Below, piece after piece: positions 35,580 through 44,000 of a DNA stretch of 55,471 bases. The notes beneath the pieces are model-generated. The model was not told the origin of the DNA. It saw nothing but the letters and a program-made list of their open reading frames with translations, and did not search any database. How positions within the stretch are numbered: the first letter of the stretch is position 1; the number at the start of each line of letters is the position of its first letter. Source of the DNA: an archaeon (lineage in GTDB: Archaea > Asgardarchaeota > Hermodarchaeia > Hermodarchaeales > Hermodarchaeaceae); contig JABXGS010000206.1 in NCBI GenBank assembly GCA_016550425.1, forward strand, positions 1-55,471, in the 5' to 3' direction. Position numbers and translations under genes: made by a program.

Positions 35580-37493
35580 CTACTTTTTTTCTTCATCATC
35601 AACGACTTCATAATCTGCATCGACGACTTTTTCTTTGCCTTTCTTCTTTTTCTTCTTTGGCTCAGAGGTTGATTCATCAGCAACGCCTTCTTGCGCTTGC
35701 GCTCGGGCTTGCTCCTCAGCAACTTGCTGGTATACGGCGGTGCCCACTCCTTGCAGGATGTCTGTAAGGGTTTCCTCCTCTTGCTTTGCAGTGGCTAGAT
35801 CCTTGTCCTTAATTGCGTTTTCTAACCGGTTCGCGGCGTCTTCGATTTTTTGTTTGTCGTCATTGCTGATTTTATCTCCAAGCTCTTTAATCGTCTTCCG
35901 AGCCGAATAGACCAATGCTTCTGCTTTGTTCAGTGCTTCAACTTCTTCACGGTAGCGTTTGTCTTCTTCTTCGTACTTCTCTGCATCTGCTACCATGCGG
36001 TCCTTCTGGTTCTCGGTTAATTTCGTTGAGGCGGAGATAGTGATTTTTTGTTCGTTGCTGGTTCCAAGGTCTTTGGCTTTAACATGAAGAATCCCGTTGA
36101 CGTCAATATCAAAGGTGACCTCTATTTGTGGTATACCCATTGGCGCTGGTGGAATTCCAGTCAAATTGAATTGACCTAATGAGATATTCTGACTAGCTCG
36201 GGAGCGCTCGCCTTGTAATACATGTATTGTAACTACAGTTTGCATATCTGCTGCTGTGCTGAAGATCTGACTACGTTCCACTGGAATTGTTGTGTTTCGC
36301 TCGATAATAGGGGTCATGATATCTCCTTTCGTCTCTACTCCCAATGAGAGCGGGGTAACGTCCAAGAGAAGGAGATCTTTGACGTCGCCAGTGATTACTC
36401 CACCTTGGATGGCTGCACCAAGGGCTACGGCTTCCATGGGGTCGACGCCTCGTTCTGCTTTCTTACCAATGAATTTCTCCACATATTGTCGAACAATAGG
36501 CATTCGTGTAGGTCCACCAATCAGAATGATCTTGTCTACATCATTGGGACGAAGTTTAGCATCACTTATGGCCTGACGCATGGGACCATCACACCGATTC
36601 ACAATATCTCGAATAAGATCTTCCAATTTCGCCCGAGTGAGTTTTCTTTGAAGGTGCTTGGGTCCAGTTTTATCGGCGGTAAGATAGGGCAAGTTAATTT
36701 CGGTTTCAATGACATTTGACAATTCAATCTTCGCTTTCTCTGAGGCTTCGAGGAGACGACGCCAAGCAGTGGGATCGCCGTGAAGGTCCATCCCATGTTC
36801 GGCTTTGAATTCATCAGCTAACCATTCAGCAATCACAAGGTCCATGTCCGTTCCACCCAGTTGGGTGTCACCAGCAGTAGAGACCACTTGGAAGAGTCCA
36901 CTTCCAGTATCAGGATCAGGACCAAATTCCATGATGGTGACATCTAAAGTCCCACCCCCGAAATCGAATACAAGAATTCGTAAATCCTTGTCGAGTTTGT
37001 CGATCCCATAGGCTAACGATGCTGCAGTCGGTTCATTGATGAGTCGTACGACTTCAAGTCCTGCGAGTTCTCCTGCGTCTTTAGTGGCTTGTCGTTGGTT
37101 GTCATTGAAATATGCAGGAACCGTAATCACTGCTTGTTTCACCGGTTCTCCAAGGAACGCTTCCGCGTCAGTCTTAATCTTTCGCAAAATGAAAGAGGAT
37201 ACCTCTTCTGGTGTGAAGGTTTTATCTCGAATTTTGATCTTTTTTCGAGTTCCCATTTTCCGTTTTACGGCTGTCACTGTCCCCTCAGGATTTGCTACAG
37301 CCTGCCGTCGAGCTGGTTCGCCAACCAATCGTGTATCATCTTCTGTGATGGCAACATACGATGGGAAGGCTTTTCCTGAAACAGTGGGTCCTTCAGCACT
37401 TGGAATGATGATCGGACGATCTCCACGCATTACAGCCGCAGCTGAGTTACTCGTTCCCAAGTCGATTCCAATAATTTTTGCCATTTCATTCAT
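35580..37493 (-). CDS. dnaK: Chaperone DnaK (Hsp70)
   Basis: 637 residues, full length. ATPase domain: [59 protein letters not shown]; substrate-binding domain: [11 protein letters not shown] linker and beta part; helical lid and an acidic C terminus ending in [11 protein letters not shown] after a Lys run. The start may be the ATG at 37493 or the one three codons later (37484, [10 protein letters not shown]), which fits the family better. Of bacterial type, as in many mesophilic archaea that acquired this operon. Confidence 0.97.
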   Translation of the reverse strand: MNEMAKIIGIDLGTSNSAAAVMRGDRPIIIPSAEGPTVSGKAFPSYVAITEDDTRLVGEPARRQAVANPEGTVTAVKRKMGTRKKIKIRDKTFTPEEVSSFILRKIKTDAEAFLGEPVKQAVITVPAYFNDNQRQATKDAGELAGLEVVRLINEPTAASLAYGIDKLDKDLRILVFDFGGGTLDVTIMEFGPDPDTGSGLFQVVSTAGDTQLGGTDMDLVIAEWLADEFKAEHGMDLHGDPTAWRRLLEASEKAKIELSNVIETEINLPYLTADKTGPKHLQRKLTRAKLEDLIRDIVNRCDGPMRQAISDAKLRPNDVDKIILIGGPTRMPIVRQYVEKFIGKKAERGVDPMEAVALGAAIQGGVITGDVKDLLLLDVTPLSLGVETKGDIMTPIIERNTTIPVERSQIFSTAADMQTVVTIHVLQGERSRASQNISLGQFNLTGIPPAPMGIPQIEVTFDIDVNGILHVKAKDLGTSNEQKITISASTKLTENQKDRMVADAEKYEEEDKRYREEVEALNKAEALVYSARKTIKELGDKISNDDKQKIEDAANRLENAIKDKDLATAKQEEETLTDILQGVGTAVYQQVAEEQARAQAQEGVADESTSEPKKKKKKGKEKVVDADYEVVDDEEKK

Positions 37494-37517
37494 CTCGCTT
37501 TTCTGAATCTTAAGATA

Positions 37518-38177
37518 TTAATCGGTACTTGATACGTTCTTTGCAGAGGTTTTCGTTTCATCTTTATTCGCCTCTGCTTTGGACGATGAAGCGGGTGCAA
37601 CAGTAATCTTTACCATTGAGGGACGCAATAACGCTCCCTTAAGAAGATAACCTTTGCGTAGCTCTTCAATGACAGTATTGGGGGCTATTGAATCAGATTC
37701 TTCGCGTACCACCGCTTCATGTCGCAAGGGATTAAAGACCTGTCCCTCGCATTCAATTAATTTCACACCTGCATGCTCCAACGCGGATTTCAAATTTTCC
37801 ACTAGCATTGTATAACCGTTGATGAAAGGCTCATTTACTTCAATTTGAGGCACCATTAGCTGGGCACGTTCTAAGTCATCCAAGATAGGTAACAAGCTTA
37901 ATATCAAATCACGATTCGCTTGAAGACGAACATTTGCTTCCCGTCTTTGCATTGACTTCGCATAATTCTCATGTTCTGCTTGTAAGTACGCAAGTTGACT
38001 CTTGTATTTTTCCGCTTGCGCCTTTGCTTCTTCTAAAGCCATCTTTAGTTCTTTTTTAGTCAACTTTGGCTTAGTGGTTTTTTTGGGATGTTTCTTTGCA
38101 GGGTCTGGACCATCAACTAGCTTCTCACTGGTCATTTCTTTTGATGGTTTACTTGATTTTGCTGATTTGTCAGTCAT
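37518..38177 (-). CDS. grpE: Nucleotide exchange factor GrpE
   Basis: 219 residues from the ATG at 38177, which has GGAGG 9 bases upstream (the frame is open further to a TTG). A long Lys/Pro-rich N-terminal region, then the dimerising coiled coil (KKELKMALEEAKAQAEKYKSQ), and the beta-wing domain (GVKLIECEGQVFNPLRHEAV, with YLLKGALLRPSMVKI). It releases ADP from DnaK. The dnaK ATG follows 24 bases downstream. No CIRCE-type heat-shock operator is seen upstream. Confidence 0.94.
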   Translation of the reverse strand: MTDKSAKSSKPSKEMTSEKLVDGPDPAKKHPKKTTKPKLTKKELKMALEEAKAQAEKYKSQLAYLQAEHENYAKSMQRREANVRLQANRDLILSLLPILDDLERAQLMVPQIEVNEPFINGYTMLVENLKSALEHAGVKLIECEGQVFNPLRHEAVVREESDSIAPNTVIEELRKGYLLKGALLRPSMVKITVAPASSSKAEANKDETKTSAKNVSSTD

Positions 38178-38419
38178 TGACCGAATCCTCCTGGTTGGTT
38201 GTTTCAAAGCAGGGGTTAATCTCTCATAATGGGAGATATCTATTCATACCTAATTCCCAAATCCTGTCCAGAACATATTTCAACAACTCCGGACACTGTT
38301 CGGGTGGTCCAGCAACTCACGAAATTCCGAAATTACAATAAAAAATTTTCGGAGATGCTTGAGTATGAAACGGTTGAACATTGCGTGCAGCTGTCTCTCA
38401 ATTGGATATTTCGTTATCG

Positions 38420-38839
38420 CTACAGAAACGTGTCTAATGCGGTCTTCAACGGTTGATAACCAACACCACCAACAATACGATGGACCATTACGCCATCCTT
38501 GAAGATTGCAAAGGTGGGTACGCCTTGCACGCGGTACCGCATCGCGATTTCTGTATTATAATCAACATCTAATTTTGCCACCTGGGCACGCCCGGCATAT
38601 TCTTGTGCCAATTTATGCACAACAGGGGCCATCATTTTACATGGTCCACACCACTCAGCGAAAAAGTCGACAAGTGTGACGCCTTCGCTAATGGTTTGAT
38701 CAAAATCGGCGGTGGAAAGGTGAAGGACTTTGCCTTGGGGTGTTTTTTTGGGTTCTGTTTGGATTGCCATTTTTTGTTGTAACTCCTTAAGTTTTTGTTC
38801 ACGTAATCGTGCTAGTTCGGGATCGGGTTTATCACTCAT
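38420..38839 (-). CDS. trxA: Thioredoxin
   Basis: 139 residues: a charged N-terminal extension of about 40 residues, then a normal thioredoxin domain with the active site WCGPC (EWCGPCKMMAPVV), the cis-Pro in GVPTFAIFKDG and a C-terminal helix. It reduces disulfides in the cytoplasm. The ATG overlaps the stop of the upstream Cys-rich membrane protein gene by 4 bases, so the two are translationally coupled and likely work together. Confidence 0.95.
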   Translation of the reverse strand: MSDKPDPELARLREQKLKELQQKMAIQTEPKKTPQGKVLHLSTADFDQTISEGVTLVDFFAEWCGPCKMMAPVVHKLAQEYAGRAQVAKLDVDYNTEIAMRYRVQGVPTFAIFKDGVMVHRIVGGVGYQPLKTALDTFL

Positions 38840-39066
38840 TGTGATTCTTCCTCTCCGTGGTTATGTGCGGGGTTGCTGCAACCTTCTTGGTGGCAACCTT
38901 GTCCGCTCATGAGTCCTGGGACGATGTATGCGGCAAGTAAGAAGGCTAGTCCGATGATCGCTAGCCAGGGAAGTGCTATCACAGTGCTAATCAAGACCAG
39001 GGTGAGGCCCGTAATAATCATGGCGATTCCGGTCTTTGTGCAGAAGGGACAGCCAATTGATGCCAT
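38836..39066 (-). CDS. Small Cys/His-rich two-helix membrane protein, partner of thioredoxin
   Basis: 76 residues. A CPFC motif at residues 6-9, two hydrophobic helices (about 12-33 and 36-53), then a metal-ligand-rich tail GQGCHQEGCSNPAHNHGEE. The CxxC and Cys/His tail suggest a redox or metal function, on the same membrane face if both helices span. It is coupled (ATGA overlap) to trxA downstream. GGTGA 7 bases before the ATG. Family not recognised. Confidence 0.75.
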   Translation of the reverse strand: MASIGCPFCTKTGIAMIITGLTLVLISTVIALPWLAIIGLAFLLAAYIVPGLMSGQGCHQEGCSNPAHNHGEEESQ

Positions 39067-39156
39067 ATTAGTTCACCGTCCTGTATACTGCAATGAGGTA
39101 TTTATCCTTCCTGTGCAGTTCTGAGAATGGGTCTATGGCTCGAAATATAAACGTAT

Positions 39157-39173
39157 CGGTAGTGCCACTACTG
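39157..39173. promoter_or_regulatory. Candidate operator of the thioredoxin operon
   Basis: CGGTAGT-GCC-ACTACTG, near-perfect palindrome (core GTAGTG-C-CACTAC is perfect), just upstream of the minus-strand TATA-like TTTATATTT (39143-39151). Its half-site CGGTAGT resembles CGGTTGT in the palindrome before the neighbouring regulator gene. Confidence 0.5.
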
Positions 39174-39184
39174 AGAACATCCGT

Positions 39185-39556
39185 TTAAGTTGATTTAGCC
39201 CAATAGTGATCCAAGAAGTCTTCGATTTGTTGATAAAACATATCCAGTGTCTCTTTGATGAGTTTCTTCATTGTGGCAATGCTGACTGCTTCATACACAT
39301 AGAGATAGCCACCTTTCCGTAAGGTGCGTGTACGACGATGGGCGAAATTTCGTTGAACAAGATTCTGAATGGCCCGTTGAACGGAACTCCGGTTTCGTCC
39401 TAGGGCTTCGGCAACTTCTTTCACTGTGGATTGGCCTTTGAGGAGGTAGAAATATACATCGATTTCAAGGGAACGGAGCCCAAGAAAACATTGCATTACA
39501 TCCTTTGCTTCCACGTTTTGACAGTTGAGGATGCGTTGAACGTCAAGCATTGCCAT
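39185..39556 (-). CDS. TrmB-like winged-helix transcriptional regulator
   Basis: 123 residues. Helix-turn-helix: STVKEVAEALGRNRSSVQRAIQNL, followed by the wing RTLRKGGYLYVYEAV and a C-terminal helix (LIKETLDMFYQQIEDFLDHYW) that probably dimerises. No sensor domain; the single Cys-rich spot is around LNCQNVEAKDVMQC. A TATTTTAT box at 39584-39591 lies about 30 bases before the ATG, suggesting a near-leaderless message. It sits directly upstream of the Cys-rich membrane protein/thioredoxin operon, with similar palindromes in front of both units, so it likely controls itself and them. Confidence 0.82.
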   Translation of the reverse strand: MAMLDVQRILNCQNVEAKDVMQCFLGLRSLEIDVYFYLLKGQSTVKEVAEALGRNRSSVQRAIQNLVQRNFAHRRTRTLRKGGYLYVYEAVSIATMKKLIKETLDMFYQQIEDFLDHYWAKST

Positions 39557-39620
39557 TTTGGATTCACAACCAAGATTCTTTGCTATTTTATGTAGTGCGG
39601 CTGGTTAAGAGTGTTGTGGA

Positions 39621-39647
39621 CGGTTGTAACACATATTGTAACAACCG
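39621..39647. promoter_or_regulatory. Candidate operator upstream of the TrmB-like regulator
   Basis: CGGTTGT - 13 bases - ACAACCG, perfect 7-base arms, about 35-60 bases beyond the TATA box of the regulator gene. Half-sites resemble the operator at 39157-39173; the spacer is 10 bases (one helical turn) longer. Confidence 0.5.
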
Positions 39648-39730
39648 GCTTTGAACTCTAAGCGCTAATTAGCATTTCAGAGGCATAAGATAAAATATGT
39701 CCTCAGGTATTCGATGTCACTGGTATACGA

Positions 39731-40642
39731 ATGTCAGAGATACACGGCATCCAGGTTGAGCTTCAACAGCCCTTTGATTTAGATGTCACAGTTGACAGCT
39801 GGGTATTTTCTGATGTACAACCCGTTCCTGATTATAAGCAACCCGGAGAATTTGCTCGGTGCCTTTCCATCAATAATACGCTGATTCCAGTTCGTGTTAT
39901 TCAAGTGCGAAAGGGAACTCGTCCAAGCCTTCAAGTGCAATGGCCTCCTCAATTTGGAAGTCATCATCGGGCGATTACAGATGCAGTTGGATGGCTTTTA
40001 GGGTGGGATGTTGATACACAACCAGTGTTAACAGCAATTAAAGAAGATCCTGTAATTGCCCATCTGGAAAAACCATTGAAAGGGCTAAGACCATTTAGTC
40101 AACCAAGTTTCTTTGAAGCTATTGTGAAAGCAATTTTGCAGCAACAGGTCAGTTTTCGATCAGCAAATCAGGTCACGCGCAGGTTTGTTTTACAATATGG
40201 TTCAAAGTGCCGTATCGATAAGCAGCAATTATACGGGTTTCCCACTCTTGAAACGCTAGGAGCATTATCTGAAGCTGACCTAAGATCCTGTAAACTTGGT
40301 TACAAGGTTCCCTTTTTGCTTGGGTTATTTGAATCGATTTCCTCTGGTTCGTTGAAATTGGGTGAACTTGCTCAATTGGATACGGTTTCTATTCTTAATC
40401 GATTGGACTCGATTCGGGGTATTGGTCGATGGACTGCTGAATTAGCGGTTCTCACCGGTTTACGTCGATTAGAGGTTTTTCCGGCAGATGACTTAGGGAT
40501 TCGGCAAATCATCTCCCACTTATATCTGAATGGTAAACCCGCAAAACGTCGTGATGTTGAGAGTATTGCTGAGCGATGGGGGGCTGTAGGTCCCTTAGTA
40601 TTGTATTTTCTCATGTGTGCCCAAGTTTTGGGTTTTGTTTAG
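39731..40642 (+). CDS. alkA: DNA-3-methyladenine glycosylase (AlkA-like, HhH-GPD)
   Basis: 303 residues. Order: an N-terminal beta domain (about 1-95), then the helical glycosylase domain (PFSQPSFFEAIVKAILQQQVS), and the helix-hairpin-helix plus catalytic Asp (LDSIRGIGRWTAELAVLTGL with FPADDLGIR). No C-terminal iron-sulfur cluster, so closer to AlkA/OGG than to Nth. It excises alkylated bases. The gene stops with TAG just before the iron-regulator promoter. Confidence 0.9.
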   Translation: MSEIHGIQVELQQPFDLDVTVDSWVFSDVQPVPDYKQPGEFARCLSINNTLIPVRVIQVRKGTRPSLQVQWPPQFGSHHRAITDAVGWLLGWDVDTQPVLTAIKEDPVIAHLEKPLKGLRPFSQPSFFEAIVKAILQQQVSFRSANQVTRRFVLQYGSKCRIDKQQLYGFPTLETLGALSEADLRSCKLGYKVPFLLGLFESISSGSLKLGELAQLDTVSILNRLDSIRGIGRWTAELAVLTGLRRLEVFPADDLGIRQIISHLYLNGKPAKRRDVESIAERWGAVGPLVLYFLMCAQVLGFV

Positions 40643-40675
40643 AGGGGCGGTTGGGAAGCTTAAACGATGCAAAGG

Positions 40676-40698
40676 CTTATATTTAGGCACACCTAAAT
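40676..40698 (+). promoter_or_regulatory. TATA box overlapped by a DtxR-type operator
   Basis: CTTATATTTA (40676-40685) is the TATA box, about 27 bases before the ATG at 40707. The perfect palindrome ATTTAGG-CACA-CCTAAAT (40681-40698) overlaps it. DtxR-family sites have the TTAGG...CCTAA core, so a bound repressor would block promoter use. Confidence 0.75.
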
Positions 40699-40706
40699 TT
40701 GAATCT

Positions 40707-41450
40707 ATGACTCCTGAAACTCAAACCCAACCAGAAGTCACAAAAGAAGACGCCAAAAGCTCTTCAAAGAACTCCACATACAACTTACCCAGCGCAAGTA
40801 TTGAGGAGTATCTCGAAGCGATTTTTCGCCTGCTCCAAAATAATAATCGGTATGCAAAGACTGGTGAACTTGCTCAGGTTTTGAACGTGAAACCTGCAAG
40901 TGTGACACAGATGGTACAAAAGTTAGCAGCGAAATCCTATTTGAAATATGTAAAGAACAAGGGTGTCCGCTTAACCGCGAAGGGACGTAAGCTTGCGCTT
41001 GACGTGTTGCGTCGCCATCGAGTTGCAGAACGACTTCTTGTTGATCTTTTGGGAGTTAGTTGGGAGGAAGCTCACAGTGTTGCCTGTGAATGGGAACATT
41101 TGCTTACACCTGAGCTTTGTAACAGAGTTCTCGAAAAGCTCGAAGGACCAGTTACCTGTCCACACGGAAATCCCATTCCAGATACGGATGGAACCGTGGA
41201 ACCATTACCTGAATTGACTTTGGCAGATCTCGAACAAGGCGAATCAGCAGCTATTGAATGCATTAGCAATGAGAATGTCGAACTACTTCGTATGATGTCT
41301 TCGATGGGTATGCTTCCGGGTGAAACCGTGTATGTTGTCCAGGTTTCACCTGTAGGTGATACTCTGCTTATTGAAGTAGGAACAGCTCAATTTGCCTTAA
41401 GTCGTGACCTCGCCAAGCTGGTTAGGGTCCACCGTGATGTTGTAGAATAA
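40707..41450 (+). CDS. DtxR/MntR-family metal-dependent repressor with FeoA-like domain
   Basis: 247 residues. Winged helix (SIEEYLEAIFRLLQNNNRYAK, then LAQVLNVKPASVTQMVQKL), the metal-binding dimerisation domain (RHRVAERLLVDLLGVSWEEAH with CEWEH, and CPHGNPIP), and a C-terminal FeoA/SH3 domain (ESAAIECISNENVELLRMM to FALSRDLAKLVRV). It represses iron uptake when metal is present. The frame is open to 40617, inside alkA, but the ATG at 40707 fits the TATA spacing for a leaderless message. FeoB follows 20 bases later; there is no separate feoA gene. Confidence 0.93.
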   Translation: MTPETQTQPEVTKEDAKSSSKNSTYNLPSASIEEYLEAIFRLLQNNNRYAKTGELAQVLNVKPASVTQMVQKLAAKSYLKYVKNKGVRLTAKGRKLALDVLRRHRVAERLLVDLLGVSWEEAHSVACEWEHLLTPELCNRVLEKLEGPVTCPHGNPIPDTDGTVEPLPELTLADLEQGESAAIECISNENVELLRMMSSMGMLPGETVYVVQVSPVGDTLLIEVGTAQFALSRDLAKLVRVHRDVVE

Positions 41451-41470
41451 TCACAACGGAGCAGGAAACA

Positions 41471-43693
41471 ATGAACGGTCCTCGAAAAAGGAAATTCCGT
41501 TGGTCAAGACGATTACCACAAAAGGATCATTTTCGAATAGCCCTAGTGGGCCAACCCAATGTAGGGAAGAGTGTTATTTTTAATAATTGGACTGGACTTG
41601 GTGCTATTGTCTCCAATTATCCAGGCACAACGGTAGAAATTCTAGAAGGAACAGTCTACCTTTCTTATCATGAAGTCTACTCCCCTCGGTGGCATCCTGG
41701 AATCAAGAACTGGGAAATCCAAGAATCGTCAAAGGATGAAAGGATGCAAAATCCACCTGAAAAAAAGCGTTCGCGAATTAAACGTGGGCGAGGCTGGCGG
41801 GTTGGTCAACGGTTCCGAAAATGGGCTCATAAAGACTTTGATGAGACCTTCGAAGGTGTTCGCCTTGAAATTGTAGATCTGCCTGGATCCTATACCATTA
41901 TCAGTCCATCAACGGATGACGAAAAAGTTACTCTCCGCTATTTGCAACAGGATTCTCCTGATGTCATTGTCAATGTTGTTGACGCAACAAATCTTCCTCG
42001 GAATCTCCTTCTCACGATAGCACTCTTAGAATTTAACATTCCAATGGTCGTGTGCTTAAATCAAGTCGATCTCGCCCGGCGCATGGGTATTGAAATTGAT
42101 GAAAAGAAGCTTGAGGCTTTGTTGGGTGTCCCTGTTATTTCTACGGTAGCAATTTATGGAACCAACTTGAAACTTCTACTTCGAACTGCTGCTAAAGCTG
42201 CAGCCTTAGAAGGTTCTCAACAACATCAACGGCGAATGTTATTTCCTGATGGAATTGAAGCAAAGCTTCGTGCATTAGAACAGCGTCTAGCGAAAATGCA
42301 ACTTTGCCCCTTGAATCTACCACTGAGAATTGTTTCACAGCAATTACTCGAAAAATATGCTCAATGTGCGGAATGTATTGAAAGTAGGCTTGAATCGGAA
42401 GATGCAGTGAAGCTAGTTGAAACACTTAGAAAAGATATTGAAGAGGAATTTGACGCCGATATTGTTCAAGTCTTAGGAGAGAAACGAGCACAATACGCTT
42501 TCTACCTCACCGAACAAGTACAAACTGGAAAAGGGGAACGAGTTCCGCTGACTGAAAAAATATCAGCCGTTCTTACCCATCGAATTATCGGGTTACCTGT
42601 TGCTGTTCTAGTTCTTATTGGATCCATATTGTTAATGTTTGCCGTGGGAGCTATTTTCGAAGCGACAGTAGGGGAGTTTTGGGAGGGCTTCATCAATCCT
42701 TCAGCAGAATATCTCATTACAACCTTCATGCCTTCACCTATTATTCAAATTATCCTCTACTATGGGTTGGTTCTGGGAATTCAAGCCTGGGTGTTTATCG
42801 CCGTTCCCTTTGTCGGAACTTTTTACATCATACTTTCCGTCCTAGAAGATACAGGCTATATGGCCCGCATCGCTTTCCTCCTTGACGCGTTTATGCATCG
42901 CCTAGGGCTCCATGGCCGTGCAATTATTCCTTTGCTAACTGGAATGGGATGCAATGTCCCTGCTATTCTGGGAACACGAATTCTTACGACACGTCGCGAA
43001 CGACTTATTGCTGGCTTTCTGGTTGTACTCGTACCCTGTTCTGCTCAGCTAGCTGTTATTCTGGGTACCGTGGGACTATATTCTTCAATCTTCCTCGCCT
43101 TCATCATTCTCGCACTCATCTTCGCAATTATCATCGGCTTCGGTGCTTTACTGCAACATACTCTCCCTGGAGCTTCGCATGGGCTCGTCATGGAAATACC
43201 GCCGCTCCGAGCCCCTCGATTGCGACCGACCATAAAGAAAGTGTGGATTCGTTTTCGAGAATTTGTCTATATAGCACTCCCGCTTATTATCATTGGCGGG
43301 GCTATTCTGGGGCTCCTTCTCTATTTCCCAACCCCTGACTTCTCTTACTTACATATGGTGAGCATCTGGGCTGCTCCACTCGTCGTGGGGTGGCTTGGGC
43401 TTCCCCCTGAAACAGCTGCCGCGTTCGTCTACGGTATCTTACGTAAGGAACTCACGGTTGAACTCCTTGTCATCCTTGCCAACGGTCCCATCGACACTTT
43501 CATGAATGTCCGCCAGATGTTCGTCTTCGCCTTGGTTACGACAATCTATATTCCTTGTATCGCCACCATCGCTGTCCTCGTCCGTGAATATCATTGGAAA
43601 TATACACTCATGCTCGCATTCTCAACAATAACTCTTGCCTTCTTCATTGGTGGCATAGCAAACTGGATACTACTCAATATAGGATTTCCATAA
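41471..43693 (+). CDS. feoB: Ferrous iron transport protein FeoB
   Basis: 740 residues. Cytosolic GTPase: G1 GQPNVGKS (27-34), G2 Thr in NYPGTTVE, G3 DLPGSY (136-141), G4 NQVD (about 198). Between G2 and G3 there is a basic insert of about 65 residues (62-126, Arg/Lys/Trp-rich) not found in common FeoB proteins. After the helical regulatory part (to about 370) comes the membrane domain with the gate motifs, including GMGCNVPAILGTR near residue 493. It takes up Fe2+. ATG at 41471 follows GGAGCAGG. Co-operonic with the DtxR-FeoA gene. Confidence 0.95.
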   Translation: MNGPRKRKFRWSRRLPQKDHFRIALVGQPNVGKSVIFNNWTGLGAIVSNYPGTTVEILEGTVYLSYHEVYSPRWHPGIKNWEIQESSKDERMQNPPEKKRSRIKRGRGWRVGQRFRKWAHKDFDETFEGVRLEIVDLPGSYTIISPSTDDEKVTLRYLQQDSPDVIVNVVDATNLPRNLLLTIALLEFNIPMVVCLNQVDLARRMGIEIDEKKLEALLGVPVISTVAIYGTNLKLLLRTAAKAAALEGSQQHQRRMLFPDGIEAKLRALEQRLAKMQLCPLNLPLRIVSQQLLEKYAQCAECIESRLESEDAVKLVETLRKDIEEEFDADIVQVLGEKRAQYAFYLTEQVQTGKGERVPLTEKISAVLTHRIIGLPVAVLVLIGSILLMFAVGAIFEATVGEFWEGFINPSAEYLITTFMPSPIIQIILYYGLVLGIQAWVFIAVPFVGTFYIILSVLEDTGYMARIAFLLDAFMHRLGLHGRAIIPLLTGMGCNVPAILGTRILTTRRERLIAGFLVVLVPCSAQLAVILGTVGLYSSIFLAFIILALIFAIIIGFGALLQHTLPGASHGLVMEIPPLRAPRLRPTIKKVWIRFREFVYIALPLIIIGGAILGLLLYFPTPDFSYLHMVSIWAAPLVVGWLGLPPETAAAFVYGILRKELTVELLVILANGPIDTFMNVRQMFVFALVTTIYIPCIATIAVLVREYHWKYTLMLAFSTITLAFFIGGIANWILLNIGFP

Positions 43694-43757
43694 GCTTCAA
43701 AAGGCAAATCTAGTGTAGGGTTTGTATCTTGAATAACAACAATGGAGGATTCCTATC

Positions 43758-43907
43758 ATGAGCAAATATCGCTGTCCAATGTGTGGTTCAGTATTCGAAA
43801 AAGCTCAAGCTACAGGATGTGCTGGTTGTATGATGGCTCGTAGCTGTGGTGCAATTGCTTGCCCGTCCTGCGGCTATGAATTCCCGGCTGTTCCGGAAGA
43901 AGCCTGA
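43758..43907 (+). CDS. Small Cys-rich protein following FeoB
   Basis: 49 residues, too short for a typical ORF cutoff. Eight Cys in paired motifs: CPMCGSVF near the start, CAGCMMARSCG in the middle and CPSCGYEFP near the end; a rubredoxin- or ribbon-like metal site is likely. GGAGG at 43744-43748 lies 9 bases before the ATG. It starts 64 bases after feoB on the same strand. Small Cys-rich proteins are common behind feoB in archaea and bacteria and may assist iron handling; this is inferred from position. Confidence 0.8.
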   Translation: MSKYRCPMCGSVFEKAQATGCAGCMMARSCGAIACPSCGYEFPAVPEEA

Positions 43908-44000
43908 TCTGCATTTAAACTCATATTTCTGAAGGGCGCGATTGCACCCTTCGAATACTTTTTCTTAAGATGTTTCTTAGAGCCAACTAGAGTTGATGCT

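Noticed and set aside
35580..37493. Several open frames on the plus strand opposite dnaK and dnaJ
   Set aside because: They are antisense to highly conserved chaperone codons and have no family similarity or ribosome sites.
38178..38419. Possible heat-shock operator upstream of grpE
   Set aside because: No CIRCE-type or other long palindrome was found.
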